A stretch of DNA of 64,000 bases from Candidatus Moanabacter tarae (GTDB lineage: Bacteria; Verrucomicrobiota; Verrucomicrobiia; Opitutales; UBA2987), in the NCBI GenBank assembly GCA_003226295.1, contig CP029803.1, positions 862,211 through 926,210 on the forward strand, given 5' to 3'. Shown piece by piece: positions 10,425-18,401 of the stretch. The position numbers were made by a program, and so were the translations under genes. Below the pieces are notes generated by a model. That model was not told where the DNA came from. It saw only the letters and a program-made list of their open reading frames with translations, and did not search any database. Numbering within the stretch: the first letter of the stretch is position 1; every line of letters begins with the position of its first letter.

Positions 10425-11915
10425 ATGGCGAGTAACCCAGAATTATCGAAAGTTTCTTTAGACCAAAGGCTACGGTGGCCGACTGTCCATTTTTTTCTTG
10501 CTGCAGGGAAATGGCTAATCGTTGCCTCGTTGTTTGGATTGATATCATCTATTCAGGATATAAACCCTTCGTTTTTGGCCGGGTTTGAGTGGCTCACATA
10601 CGGAAAGACAAAGGCAGTATTCATGAATAGTTTGATCTATGGGTGGGGGTTTAATGCTGCCTTTGGAGTTGTTCTTTGGATGATGGCCCGTCTCTGCGGA
10701 TCCGTAGCATGTAAGTGTAATATTCTTTTCGTTGGAGGCGTCTTTTGGCAGCTTGGGTTGATCGTTGGGGTAGTGGGTATTCTTATCGGCGATATGACTT
10801 CAGTTCTTTGGCTAGAAATGCCCACTTATGCGGCCGGAATACTACTTGTTTCTTATACTGTTATGGGGACTTGGGGTATAATTACCTTCCTCCATCGTCT
10901 TACCAGAAACGTATATATCGCGCAGTGTTATTTTCTGGGCGCCCTTTTTTGGTTTCCATGGCTCTATACCGTCGCTCAGATGATGCTCTTCTGGTGGCCG
11001 GTTCGAGGGACATTGCAGCCGCTCCTTAATTGGTGGTACGTACAGGGTGTGATAGGGATGTGGTTTGCTCCGATCGCCGTCGGGGCAGCTTACTATTTAA
11101 TTCCAAAAATACTCGGTAAAAAGATTTTGCATTACAACTATGCGATTGCCGCATTCTGGCTTTGGGCGCTTTTTTCAAGCTGGGCGGGAATGTCTGATCT
11201 CGCGGGAAGCCCAGTTCCTGCTTGGATCGTGACATCCGGAATCATTGCCTCGGTTCTTCTGCTTGTACCAATAGTGATAATCTCCGTAAATCTGCATGGC
11301 GTCAGTATTTTCAATCTTGGGAAAATAAGGAAAAATCCAAGTTTAAGATTTATTGTATTTTCGTCTGTTTTCTTCTCGATTCTTGGACTCCTTAGCGCCC
11401 TGATATCCTTGCGTACTGTTAGTAGCGTACTTAGGTTTACTTATTTCACCGAAGGCTATTTTTATCATGCCTTATTGGGCTTCTATACAATGGCGATGTT
11501 CGGTTCGATTTACTTTGTTTTACCTCAACTACTGGATCGAAAGTGGTCATCGAATTCGTTACTTGGTTTTCACTATTGGGTAAGTGGAGGTGGAATTAGT
11601 GTTGTGCTGATTTCCCTCTACCTTGGGGGTTGGCTCCAGGGTATTCAGGTCTCGAGCCTAAACGAAGAGGGGGTTGCATCATATTCAATTTCCGAGATCT
11701 CTAGATTTGCGAGTACCTGGCTATTCCTAAAGTTAATTGGCATTGCTGCCTTTGTTTTGGGTAATTTCGTTTTCGTATTTAATCTGATGTCGATGCTTCT
11801 TTCGTATCTAGGTGATGGAGTATTGAAGCAGTTTCAATTCGAGATTGATATGGAACCCTTTAAAGAAAAAGCGGCTAGAATTCTTTATGGTACACGTTAC
11901 GACCGACAGATATGA
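10425..11915 (+). CDS. ccoN: CcoN-family (cbb3 oxidase subunit I-like) protein lacking haem and CuB ligands
   Basis: A 496-residue, roughly 12-helix protein of the haem-copper oxidase subunit I family, closest to CcoN. Family landmarks align well: WWY at 203-205, SWAG at 252-255, an FT..T.G block at 338-344 and YFVLP at 363-367. At the ligand positions, CcoN's WWYGHNAVG reads WWYVQGVIG (His to Gln); WAGPHHLHY reads WAGMSDLAG (three His lost); and the helix-10 GHVH reads GYFY. The helix-2 low-spin His is also absent (AVFMN near 64-68). Binding of haem b, b3 or CuB in the usual way is therefore unlikely. It ends in an ATGA overlap with the CcoO-type gene. A structural or regulatory role in an ACIII-linked complex is inference. 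Confidence 0.85.
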   Translation: MASNPELSKVSLDQRLRWPTVHFFLAAGKWLIVASLFGLISSIQDINPSFLAGFEWLTYGKTKAVFMNSLIYGWGFNAAFGVVLWMMARLCGSVACKCNILFVGGVFWQLGLIVGVVGILIGDMTSVLWLEMPTYAAGILLVSYTVMGTWGIITFLHRLTRNVYIAQCYFLGALFWFPWLYTVAQMMLFWWPVRGTLQPLLNWWYVQGVIGMWFAPIAVGAAYYLIPKILGKKILHYNYAIAAFWLWALFSSWAGMSDLAGSPVPAWIVTSGIIASVLLLVPIVIISVNLHGVSIFNLGKIRKNPSLRFIVFSSVFFSILGLLSALISLRTVSSVLRFTYFTEGYFYHALLGFYTMAMFGSIYFVLPQLLDRKWSSNSLLGFHYWVSGGGISVVLISLYLGGWLQGIQVSSLNEEGVASYSISEISRFASTWLFLKLIGIAAFVLGNFVFVFNLMSMLLSYLGDGVLKQFQFEIDMEPFKEKAARILYGTRYDRQI

Positions 11916-12598
11916 GGAGCTTTAATCTTATCGCTTCAGGAATCTTCGTAGCCCTTGGGATCTCCTGGTTAGGAATTGTTATCACTGGGCATATTCAATT
12001 TGGGGATCTTCGCGTGATGACGGAAAGCTATCAGTGGGATAAGGAGAACGAGGTATTCATGGTAGAAGTGCCCACAGAGGGCCAGGAACGCTATCCGGCT
12101 ATTATGGACGGAAGATCGCGGCAGGGAAAAGATGTATACATAAGCTTAGGGTGTGTGGTTTGCCATACGCAGCAAGTTAGTAGAGTGGGCCTGAATACAG
12201 ATATTGCTAGAGGGTGGGGAATACGGGAATCCCTTGCTAGAGATTACATTCGGCAGGAACGTGTCCTTATTGGTTCTCAGAGAATCGGGTCTGATCTGGC
12301 TCATGTTGGAAGCCGTCTTGCGTCCCGCGAGCAGACCCACCTCCTTATCTACAATCCAACACTATTGGATGAGCAATCGTTAATGCCTCCCTATCCATTT
12401 CTCTATGAAAAAAGAAAAATTCGCCAAGGAGTTCGATCATCTAATGCTTTGACTTTCCCGAATGGTTATGAACCTGAGGAGGGTTACGAAATTGTACCCA
12501 GTATGCGAGCTGAGGCTCTAGTTACTTATCTACATTCTCTTAAGATCGACTACCAGTTGCCTGAGATGTTTTTTAATCAACCGATTAATGAAAAGTGA
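11912..12598 (+). CDS. ccoO: CcoO-type membrane-anchored monohaem cytochrome c
   Basis: A 228-residue homologue of CcoO (FixO), the monohaem cytochrome subunit of cbb3 oxidases. An N-terminal helix (about residues 5-27) precedes GKDVYISLGCVVCHTQQV with the haem motif at Cys81-Cys84-His85. The family block GSQRIGSDLAHVGSR follows at about 121-135, then SLMPPYPFL with the axial Met158. Unlike its CcoN-like partner, all cofactor residues are present, so it should carry one c-type haem on the periplasmic side. It overlaps the CcoN-like gene by 4 bases. CcoO normally receives electrons for CcoN; here the acceptor is unclear. Confidence 0.88.
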   Translation: MRSFNLIASGIFVALGISWLGIVITGHIQFGDLRVMTESYQWDKENEVFMVEVPTEGQERYPAIMDGRSRQGKDVYISLGCVVCHTQQVSRVGLNTDIARGWGIRESLARDYIRQERVLIGSQRIGSDLAHVGSRLASREQTHLLIYNPTLLDEQSLMPPYPFLYEKRKIRQGVRSSNALTFPNGYEPEEGYEIVPSMRAEALVTYLHSLKIDYQLPEMFFNQPINEK

Positions 12599-12786
12599 AG
12601 ATAGAGGAGATCTCTCTCAAAAGTGAGTATACATTATCGTGAATCAATTTCCCACAAACTGTAGTTCTCTTATTATCCCCTAAGGCTAGGGCAGGTGCAC
12701 AACAGGATTCTTTTATATATTTATTTTTAGTCTTATAATTTCCTATTTCTAATTTGTTAAAATATTTTTGTCGCTCCGGAAGAAGA

Positions 12787-13443
12787 ATGTCTAAAAGAGA
12801 CGAAAGCGAAAAGCACAACGAAAATTGTGGCTTCGGTGATAATGAACTTCATGAGGTTCATGAAGCCAAGAGCATCAATCGGAATGGATCGGGGTTTGGT
12901 TCTTTCCCTTTTTTGATTGTTCTAATTTTTTTATTTTCAGTTCTCCTTTGCTGGGCTGGGTTCTATTTTGTCAATTATAGTGGCGGGTTCGAGGCTTTGG
13001 CGCACAACGAGGCTTTCGATCCTAGTGGGCCGCTGCCCAAGCCTCCTCCGGAGGAATCACTTTTTGAAATTGGACGGGAGGTGTATGTTAATTGTGTTGC
13101 CTGCCATCAAACAACTGGCCTCGGTATTCCCGGAGTATTTCCACCTCTTGCTGGATCTAAATGGGTTCTGGGTAGTTCGGAAAAAGTGCCGGTCATTATT
13201 TTGCATGGAATTTTTGGTCCAATAGAGGTTAAAGGCCAGGTCTTTAACTCAGCCATGCCCCCCTTAGCAGAAGTGCTTTCCAACAAGGAAATTGCTGCGG
13301 TCACGACCTTTATACGTACAAATTCAGAATGGGGGAATGAGGCAAAAGAAGTGACTGAGGAAATGGTTTCCATTCTTCGAGATCAGTACGGAGTCCGTGG
13401 TATGTGGACGGCAGAGGAGCTTTCAAAGAAATATCCCGAATAG
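12787..13443 (+). CDS. Membrane-anchored monohaem cytochrome c
   Basis: A 218-residue class I cytochrome c. A hydrophilic, acidic N-terminal tail of about 38 residues is followed by one transmembrane helix (about 39-63), a Pro-rich linker and a cytochrome domain. The domain has CVACH at residues 103-107 and a likely axial Met157 in NSAMPPL. It sits where CcoP would be, but has only one haem, so it resembles a small cytochrome or the cytochrome tail of some oxidase subunits II. The ATG at 12787 was preferred over one 33 bases upstream because GGAAGAAG lies just before it. It is the last gene of the respiratory array. Confidence 0.85.
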   Translation: MSKRDESEKHNENCGFGDNELHEVHEAKSINRNGSGFGSFPFLIVLIFLFSVLLCWAGFYFVNYSGGFEALAHNEAFDPSGPLPKPPPEESLFEIGREVYVNCVACHQTTGLGIPGVFPPLAGSKWVLGSSEKVPVIILHGIFGPIEVKGQVFNSAMPPLAEVLSNKEIAAVTTFIRTNSEWGNEAKEVTEEMVSILRDQYGVRGMWTAEELSKKYPE

Positions 13444-13585
13444 AAGGGCCGGATATTAAAGAACTTCTTCTACGTCACAGGACCCTCCCGTGTTCCAAAT
13501 ATTGAGCCTGGGCTAAGCCGATCTCTTATATCGGTACAGAGGCTGGATCGGAAGCGTTCGTTTTCAAAGAGTTCTCTCACAAGAT

Positions 13586-14581
13586 TCACTCTCCGAGTCT
13601 CTTGTCTTGTATTAAATAGTCTCTCACCGTCTCCTTTACTGCACCTCGTAAAGGAGTCACAGCAGCTTTGTAGCCAGTAGAACGTAACTTTTCAAGTTTA
13701 GCCTGCGTGTAATATTGGTAATTTTTACGCATACGCTGCGGCATCTCAACAAATTTTATATTGGGAGTAATTCCCATTTCCTCAAATATCGGATTTACTA
13801 GATCGATCCAGGAATGGGGCTCTCCGCTTCCAATATTATATATTCCATAGGCATCACTCTCAGCGAGATGCAATATCATCTTTGCTGCATCCTTTACATA
13901 GAGAAAATCCCGTTTTTGTTTGCCGTCATCATATTCTTTCCGATGGCTTTTAAAGAGCTTCATTGTACCCGTATCGGAGATCTGTTGGAACGCCTTGTGC
14001 ACGACACTTCTCATCTCCCCCTTGTGATTCTCGTTAGGCCCAAATATATTAAAAAATTTTAAGCCAGTAATCCGATTAAGCATTCTATTATTTCGAGCAT
14101 AGAGGTCGAACATTTGCTTTGAGTATGCATACATGTTGAGTGGACGTAGGTCCGGTATGGCTTCCGTCTCATCGGCCATGTTGTTCTCTTCTTTACCGTA
14201 GGTAGCTGCTGAAGAAGCGTAGAGATAGCGAGCGTCGATCTTCAATGCCCAATGGGCTAACAGTCTACTATACTCATAGTTCCTTTCAATCAGGTATGAA
14301 GCGTCGGTCTCAGCTGTGTTTGCGCATGCTTCCATATGAAAAACTGTACGTATATCACCTAGATGATGTTTGTCTCGCATAAGAAGCTGGCGAAATTGAT
14401 TGGATTCTAGATAATCACTAAATTGTAAAGGTACAAGGTTTCGCCATTTTTCATCCGTGCCTAAAAGATCCGTTACGACGATGTTTTCAAGACCCAGTTG
14501 ATTAAGTGTCCAGATAATCGTGCTTCCTATAAATCCAGCGCCTCCAGTAACAAGGATTTTGCCTTTTTCTAAATTATGCAT
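13586..14581 (-). CDS. hldD: ADP-L-glycero-D-manno-heptose-6-epimerase HldD (RfaD)
   Basis: Extended short-chain dehydrogenase of 331 residues that converts ADP-D-glycero- to ADP-L-glycero-manno-heptose for the LPS inner core. Seen: the NAD(P)-binding GGAGFIGS near the N-terminus, a serine-rich SSAATYG stretch, the YAYSK catalytic Tyr/Lys pair, FFNIFGPNE, and the HldD-type sequence HKGEMRSVVHK followed by DGKQKRDFLYVKD. These last two separate HldD from generic sugar epimerases. Its presence argues for a heptose-containing outer-membrane LPS. It is transcribed toward the cytochrome array (convergent); no other LPS gene is adjacent. Confidence 0.92.
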   Translation of the reverse strand: MHNLEKGKILVTGGAGFIGSTIIWTLNQLGLENIVVTDLLGTDEKWRNLVPLQFSDYLESNQFRQLLMRDKHHLGDIRTVFHMEACANTAETDASYLIERNYEYSRLLAHWALKIDARYLYASSAATYGKEENNMADETEAIPDLRPLNMYAYSKQMFDLYARNNRMLNRITGLKFFNIFGPNENHKGEMRSVVHKAFQQISDTGTMKLFKSHRKEYDDGKQKRDFLYVKDAAKMILHLAESDAYGIYNIGSGEPHSWIDLVNPIFEEMGITPNIKFVEMPQRMRKNYQYYTQAKLEKLRSTGYKAAVTPLRGAVKETVRDYLIQDKRLGE

Positions 14582-14785
14582 TCTTGGAGAATCTCTGACA
14601 TGATTTTAATTGCCAACTTTGCCTGAAATATTTCCTGAGAATTTCTAGAGTCCTTGGTCAGTTCTTCAATTGAATTTGGGAAATTGTTTTATATGATTTC
14701 CCAAATCTCGAATTAACCATTGTTGAATCCTACATAAACCGTGACCTGGAGATACAGAAACTTTACCTAGTCAGTTTCTGAACCC

Positions 14786-15592
14786 TCAAGCAGGTTTCGA
14801 TAACTCAATTGATCTTTTTTTTGCTGCTTGAACTGTTTTTCGCAGGACTCCTCTAAAATCGGCTTTGCTCATCTCTGCCAATCCAGCTAGAGTTGTACCG
14901 CCTGGAGAGGAAACCAAATCTCTCAAGGTTTCTGGGGTTTCTCCGCTCCGAACCAAAAGGCGACTTGATCCAAGGGTTGTTTCGATAGCTAATTTGTAGG
15001 CGACTTCTTTATTAAGCCCCGCCTCAATTCCAGCATCTCTTAGCCCAGCAACGAATTCGAAAACATAGGCTGGACCGCTTCCGCTTAATGCTGTCACAGC
15101 ATCGATCTGAGATTCTGGTAAGTGTATTACTTTCCCCATTGATCCGAGTATTCTTTCAACCGAGATTCTATCTTCATTGCTCATCTGCTTGCTCGATGTG
15201 TAGCAAGTTATCCCTGCCCCTATCTGGCCAGGAGTGTTTGGCATTGCTCGGATGATGTTTTTAGCTTCGGAAAATTTTGTCCTTAAGTTTGCGAGTTTTG
15301 TGCCAGCGAGAATCGAGATCACTAACTTTCCTGACAATGAAGTGAGTTTTGAAACTTCCAGTGTCTCTAATTGCTGAGGCTTAATAGCTAGGATTAAGAT
15401 ATCTGCGTTCTCGATAAGTTGCGAAAGGTTAGGTACAACCCCTATTCCTGTTTTTAAGGCCAGCTCCTCGGCTGTTCCGTCCGGTGCACTCATACAGCAT
15501 ATTTCAGTATTTCTACAAAATTCTGTGTCCAAAAGCCCTGAGACCATCGCCGTTGCCATCCTCCCTGCTCCAATAAATGCAACCCTAGACAT
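14786..15592 (-). CDS. proC: Pyrroline-5-carboxylate reductase ProC
   Basis: Cytoplasmic enzyme for the last step of proline synthesis, reducing 1-pyrroline-5-carboxylate with NAD(P)H. The 268-residue length is typical. Seen: the Rossmann start VAFIGAGRMATAMVSGL, AIKPQQL, RAMPNTPGQIGAG, ALSGSGPAYVFEF and, near the C-terminus, VSSPGGTTLAGL, all diagnostic of ProC. No proA or proB is adjacent. The 204-nt gap to hldD on the same strand is too long to assume an operon. Confidence 0.95.
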   Translation of the reverse strand: MSRVAFIGAGRMATAMVSGLLDTEFCRNTEICCMSAPDGTAEELALKTGIGVVPNLSQLIENADILILAIKPQQLETLEVSKLTSLSGKLVISILAGTKLANLRTKFSEAKNIIRAMPNTPGQIGAGITCYTSSKQMSNEDRISVERILGSMGKVIHLPESQIDAVTALSGSGPAYVFEFVAGLRDAGIEAGLNKEVAYKLAIETTLGSSRLLVRSGETPETLRDLVSSPGGTTLAGLAEMSKADFRGVLRKTVQAAKKRSIELSKPA

Positions 15593-15914
15593 TGAAACAA
15601 AACTAGGTTCCGACTCTGTATGCTGTCGAGGCTAATAGTGCTTGTTATAACTGGGTTTAGTTGGGTTTAGAATCCATCATATTATTTCCAATTCCCGAAT
15701 CGGTCATTTCATAAATTTAGAATGACCGTTTTTTTATTTCCGTTTTAATCAATAGGGGAGACGTTAGAAATCCTCAAATCCTGCAGTTACTGGCCTTAAA
15801 AGTAAGAAAATAATTTAACGGGATCCAAAATGTTAAAAAGTTTTCTATGGGGTCTCAAAATCAACCGGATTTTCCTATTGAAATCATTGTACTGTCCATT
15901 TGATATTAATACTT
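15593..15914. other. Intergenic region between proC and an SMP-30 gene
   Basis: AT-rich spacer between the divergent proC (minus) and SMP-30 (plus) genes. It should hold both promoters. I see no coding frame. The only strong structure is a plus-strand hairpin with T-tract, listed separately. Confidence 0.5.
15701..15735 (+). terminator. Intrinsic-terminator-like hairpin in a divergent spacer
   Basis: Perfect 8-bp stem (CGGTCATT pairing with AATGACCG) with a 12-nt loop, followed by seven T residues on the plus strand. The other strand has no T-tract, so it acts on plus-strand transcripts only. No plus-strand gene lies upstream until 13443, so it would end an unannotated transcript starting near the proC promoter or attenuate a leader of the SMP-30 gene. 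Confidence 0.6.
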
Positions 15915-16802
15915 ATGATGAAAGAGACCGTTGTTGATCCAGAGGTGGTTGTAATGAAGCGATCGCGAATTGGAGAGGGTGCGATATGGGATATAAAAAA
16001 GAGCCTTCTTTATTGGGTTGATATTCTTTCCGGGGAAGTTTGCATATTCAACCCAACTACCGGAGAGAATCGAATTATTCAAACTTGTCAGGCAGTTGGA
16101 ACGGTTGTTCCGAGGGCGAGTGGAGGGTTGCTAGTCGCTTTACATAATGGTATTGCTTCGATAAATCTCGAAACCGAAAAGTTAACTCTTTTAGCAGATC
16201 CCGAATGGGATATCCCGTCTAATCGGTTCAACGACGGGAAGTGCGATCCTGCTGGTCGTTTCTGGGCGGGGACGATGGAATTTAGCGGAGAGATTGGAAA
16301 GGGCGCATTATACTGTTTTGATACTGAGGGTGTGGTAACGAAAAAGGTTAGTCCGGTTTCTATTTCCAACGGCATTATTTGGAGTGGCGATCATAAGACT
16401 ATGTATTATATCGACACTCTTTTGGATAATGTTCGAGCTTGGGACTTTGATGTAGAGACAGGAGAAATTTCGAATGAAAGAGTTGTGATCGAAAACCAAG
16501 GTTCCGGGCACTTTGATGGAATGTCTATTGACGAGGAAGGGATGCTTTGGATTGCAATGGCTGGAGGATGGGCAGTAAGGCGCTTTGATCCAGGGAGTGG
16601 GCGTCAATTAGAAAGTCTGAAACTACCGGTCAGTATTGTTACTTCGTGTGCCTTCGGTGGCGAAAATCTGGACGAACTTTACATTACTTCTATAGGCGAC
16701 GGATTCTCAGATGAGCAATGGAAGGAAGAACCATTAGCAGGGTCTCTCTTGCGAATAAAAGCTCCAGTGCGAGGCGTGCCTAGTTTTTCCTATGAAGGGT
16801 AG
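15915..16802 (+). CDS. SMP-30/gluconolactonase family protein, cytoplasmic
   Basis: A 295-residue six-bladed beta-propeller of the SMP-30/gluconolactonase/LRE family. Members hydrolyse sugar lactones with a divalent metal. Three expected metal ligands are visible: Glu in RIGEGAIWD, Asn in SISNGIIWS and Asp in HFDGMSID. The FNDGKCDPAGRFWAGTM stretch is the family's substrate-side block. There is no signal peptide, so it acts in the cytoplasm. The frame opens with a TTG at 15900, but the tandem ATGs at 15915 and 15918 are better starts. The substrate lactone is unknown. A distant, exported member of the same superfamily follows 68 nt downstream. Confidence 0.88.
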   Translation: MMKETVVDPEVVVMKRSRIGEGAIWDIKKSLLYWVDILSGEVCIFNPTTGENRIIQTCQAVGTVVPRASGGLLVALHNGIASINLETEKLTLLADPEWDIPSNRFNDGKCDPAGRFWAGTMEFSGEIGKGALYCFDTEGVVTKKVSPVSISNGIIWSGDHKTMYYIDTLLDNVRAWDFDVETGEISNERVVIENQGSGHFDGMSIDEEGMLWIAMAGGWAVRRFDPGSGRQLESLKLPVSIVTSCAFGGENLDELYITSIGDGFSDEQWKEEPLAGSLLRIKAPVRGVPSFSYEG

Positions 16803-16870
16803 AAATCACTCTGTGATTGTATTTCAAATCGGGTGGAAAAAATAAGCTTTTTTTAAAATAGGCCAATCAG

Positions 16871-17929
16871 ATGAATTTGCGATGGATTGTTATCCTTGGA
16901 TTCTGTCTCTCCAGTTTTGGAGTGGGATCTCATGTTTTGCTGGCGTCGATTAACGAAGTTTATAGCGATGAAGGGATCGTTCCAAAGGGCGCGGAATTAG
17001 AGAATGTTTTTGGAGGGGGTTGTGTTCTTACAGAGGGCGTGGCCGTTGCACCAGATGGGATGGTTTATTTTAGCGATATCACTTTCTCAAGTGTGTGTCG
17101 GGATGAGAATGGTGCGATCGAAGCCGGACATATATGGAAGTTCAATCCATTAACCGGAAATATTTCAGTTTTCCGTTCCCCGAGTGGTATGACAAATGGA
17201 ATTAAGTTCGACGCTAGTGGAGACATGATTACAGCGGAGGGTGCGGACTTCGGAGGGAGACGCCTTGTCAGGACCGATATGGAATCAGGGAAGAGTTATA
17301 TTGTCGCTGGGTTTTATCAGGGAAGACGGTTGAATTCACCTAATGATATTGCTATCGATATTAAAGGTAGAATCTATTTTAGCGATCCCAGATATTTGGG
17401 TCACGAACCCATTGATCAGGCTGTTTTTGGGGTCTATCGTGTAGATCTAGATGGTTCGGTTCATCTCATCGTAACTGACGCCGGAAAACCAAACGGGATC
17501 GCTATCTCTCCGGATCAAAAAACTCTTTACGTAGTAAGTAACGACAATGGGACTACTGATTTTCAACGCATTACTGCAGGCACATCAGTACGTAAAGGAA
17601 GGATGGCCCTACTAGCATATGATCTTAACGAAGATGGGAATGCACTTTTTAGAAGCGTTTTGATTGATTACTATCCTCATGATGGTCCGGATGGTTTGGC
17701 TGTTGATGTTTTTGGAAATGTTTATGTCGCGGTTCGCGATTTAACAAGACCTGGAATCGGTATTTATTCTCCAAAGGGCGATGAAATCGGTTACATTAAT
17801 ACCGAGGTCCCGACTAATGTGGGATTTGGAAGGGGAGAGGACAGAGATATGCTCTACATCACTGCAGGACGGAGTCTATACCGGGTAAGGTTGAATACAC
17901 AAGGGTATCATTTGCCCACGGCTAAATAG
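16871..17929 (+). CDS. SMP-30/gluconolactonase-like protein, exported
   Basis: A 352-residue beta-propeller of the SMP-30/strictosidine-synthase-like superfamily with an N-terminal hydrophobic signal (about residues 4-25), so it is probably periplasmic. Repeated blade motifs are visible: EGVAVAPDGMVYFSD, GIKFDASGDM, NSPNDIAIDIKGRIYFSDPRY, KPNGIAISPDQKTLYVVS and GPDGLAVDVFGNVYVA. The Glu, two Asn and Asp in these blocks match the metal site of gluconolactonase-like proteins. It follows the cytoplasmic SMP-30 gene on the same strand at 68 nt and probably shares its transcript, suggesting sugar-acid or lactone metabolism in two compartments. Confidence 0.85.
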   Translation: MNLRWIVILGFCLSSFGVGSHVLLASINEVYSDEGIVPKGAELENVFGGGCVLTEGVAVAPDGMVYFSDITFSSVCRDENGAIEAGHIWKFNPLTGNISVFRSPSGMTNGIKFDASGDMITAEGADFGGRRLVRTDMESGKSYIVAGFYQGRRLNSPNDIAIDIKGRIYFSDPRYLGHEPIDQAVFGVYRVDLDGSVHLIVTDAGKPNGIAISPDQKTLYVVSNDNGTTDFQRITAGTSVRKGRMALLAYDLNEDGNALFRSVLIDYYPHDGPDGLAVDVFGNVYVAVRDLTRPGIGIYSPKGDEIGYINTEVPTNVGFGRGEDRDMLYITAGRSLYRVRLNTQGYHLPTAK

Positions 17930-18401
17930 ATCCTAAGCTAAAAATGATTGAGGAAATTCCTAACCGAAAGTAATCTAAGGAATATCAGGAATTCCTTAGA
18001 TACATCCATATTCCAGAAAAAATAGGAATGCTTCACTAACAATGGTAATCCCACAATTGTTTCCTGTTACGAAGAAGGAAACTGGTTCCTAGAGGAAGGA
18101 GCTTTACAAAGGGTGTAAAATAATAAGAGGTTAGCGTATATCTTGTTCGTGTTTCGGTGTAAGTGAATTTATAACTAGCGGTAGCTTGTAAGTTTTATTA
18201 TGATAATTGCGCCATTGCTGATACCGAGGAGTTGGCCCGATAAAGTACGCTTGTAGCATAATTTCCCGTTGTTCCTTTCTTAAAGGACTTAGCATAGACA
18301 ACAGCCCAGCCCCGAATTAATAATAGAACATTTAGGAATTACTTCCAATATAGGATTACGACTGAATTCAGTGAAACACAAACCAAGAGTGCACTGTTAA
18401 G
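17930..18401. other. Intergenic region between SMP-30 and HlyD genes
   Basis: A 472-nt spacer with no coding frame longer than a few dozen codons and no similarity I recognise. It contains one strong hairpin close to the upstream stop, listed separately, and presumably the promoter of the HlyD/ABC pair. Confidence 0.4.
17973..18001. repeat. Perfect 11-bp inverted repeat after an SMP-30 gene
   Basis: ATCTAAGGAAT and its exact reverse complement separated by 7 nt, 43 nt after the stop of the exported SMP-30 gene. There is no T-tract on either side. The position fits a transcript 3' end or RNA-stabilising stem, but an intrinsic terminator is not shown. Confidence 0.45.

Noticed and set aside
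10425-11915. Annotation as an active cbb3 oxidase subunit I
   Set aside because: Family membership is clear but all ligand histidines are missing at the aligned positions, so oxidase activity is not supported.
13444-13585. Hairpin near 13519-13537 after the last cytochrome gene
   Set aside because: The stem is only about five base pairs and has no T-tract on either strand.
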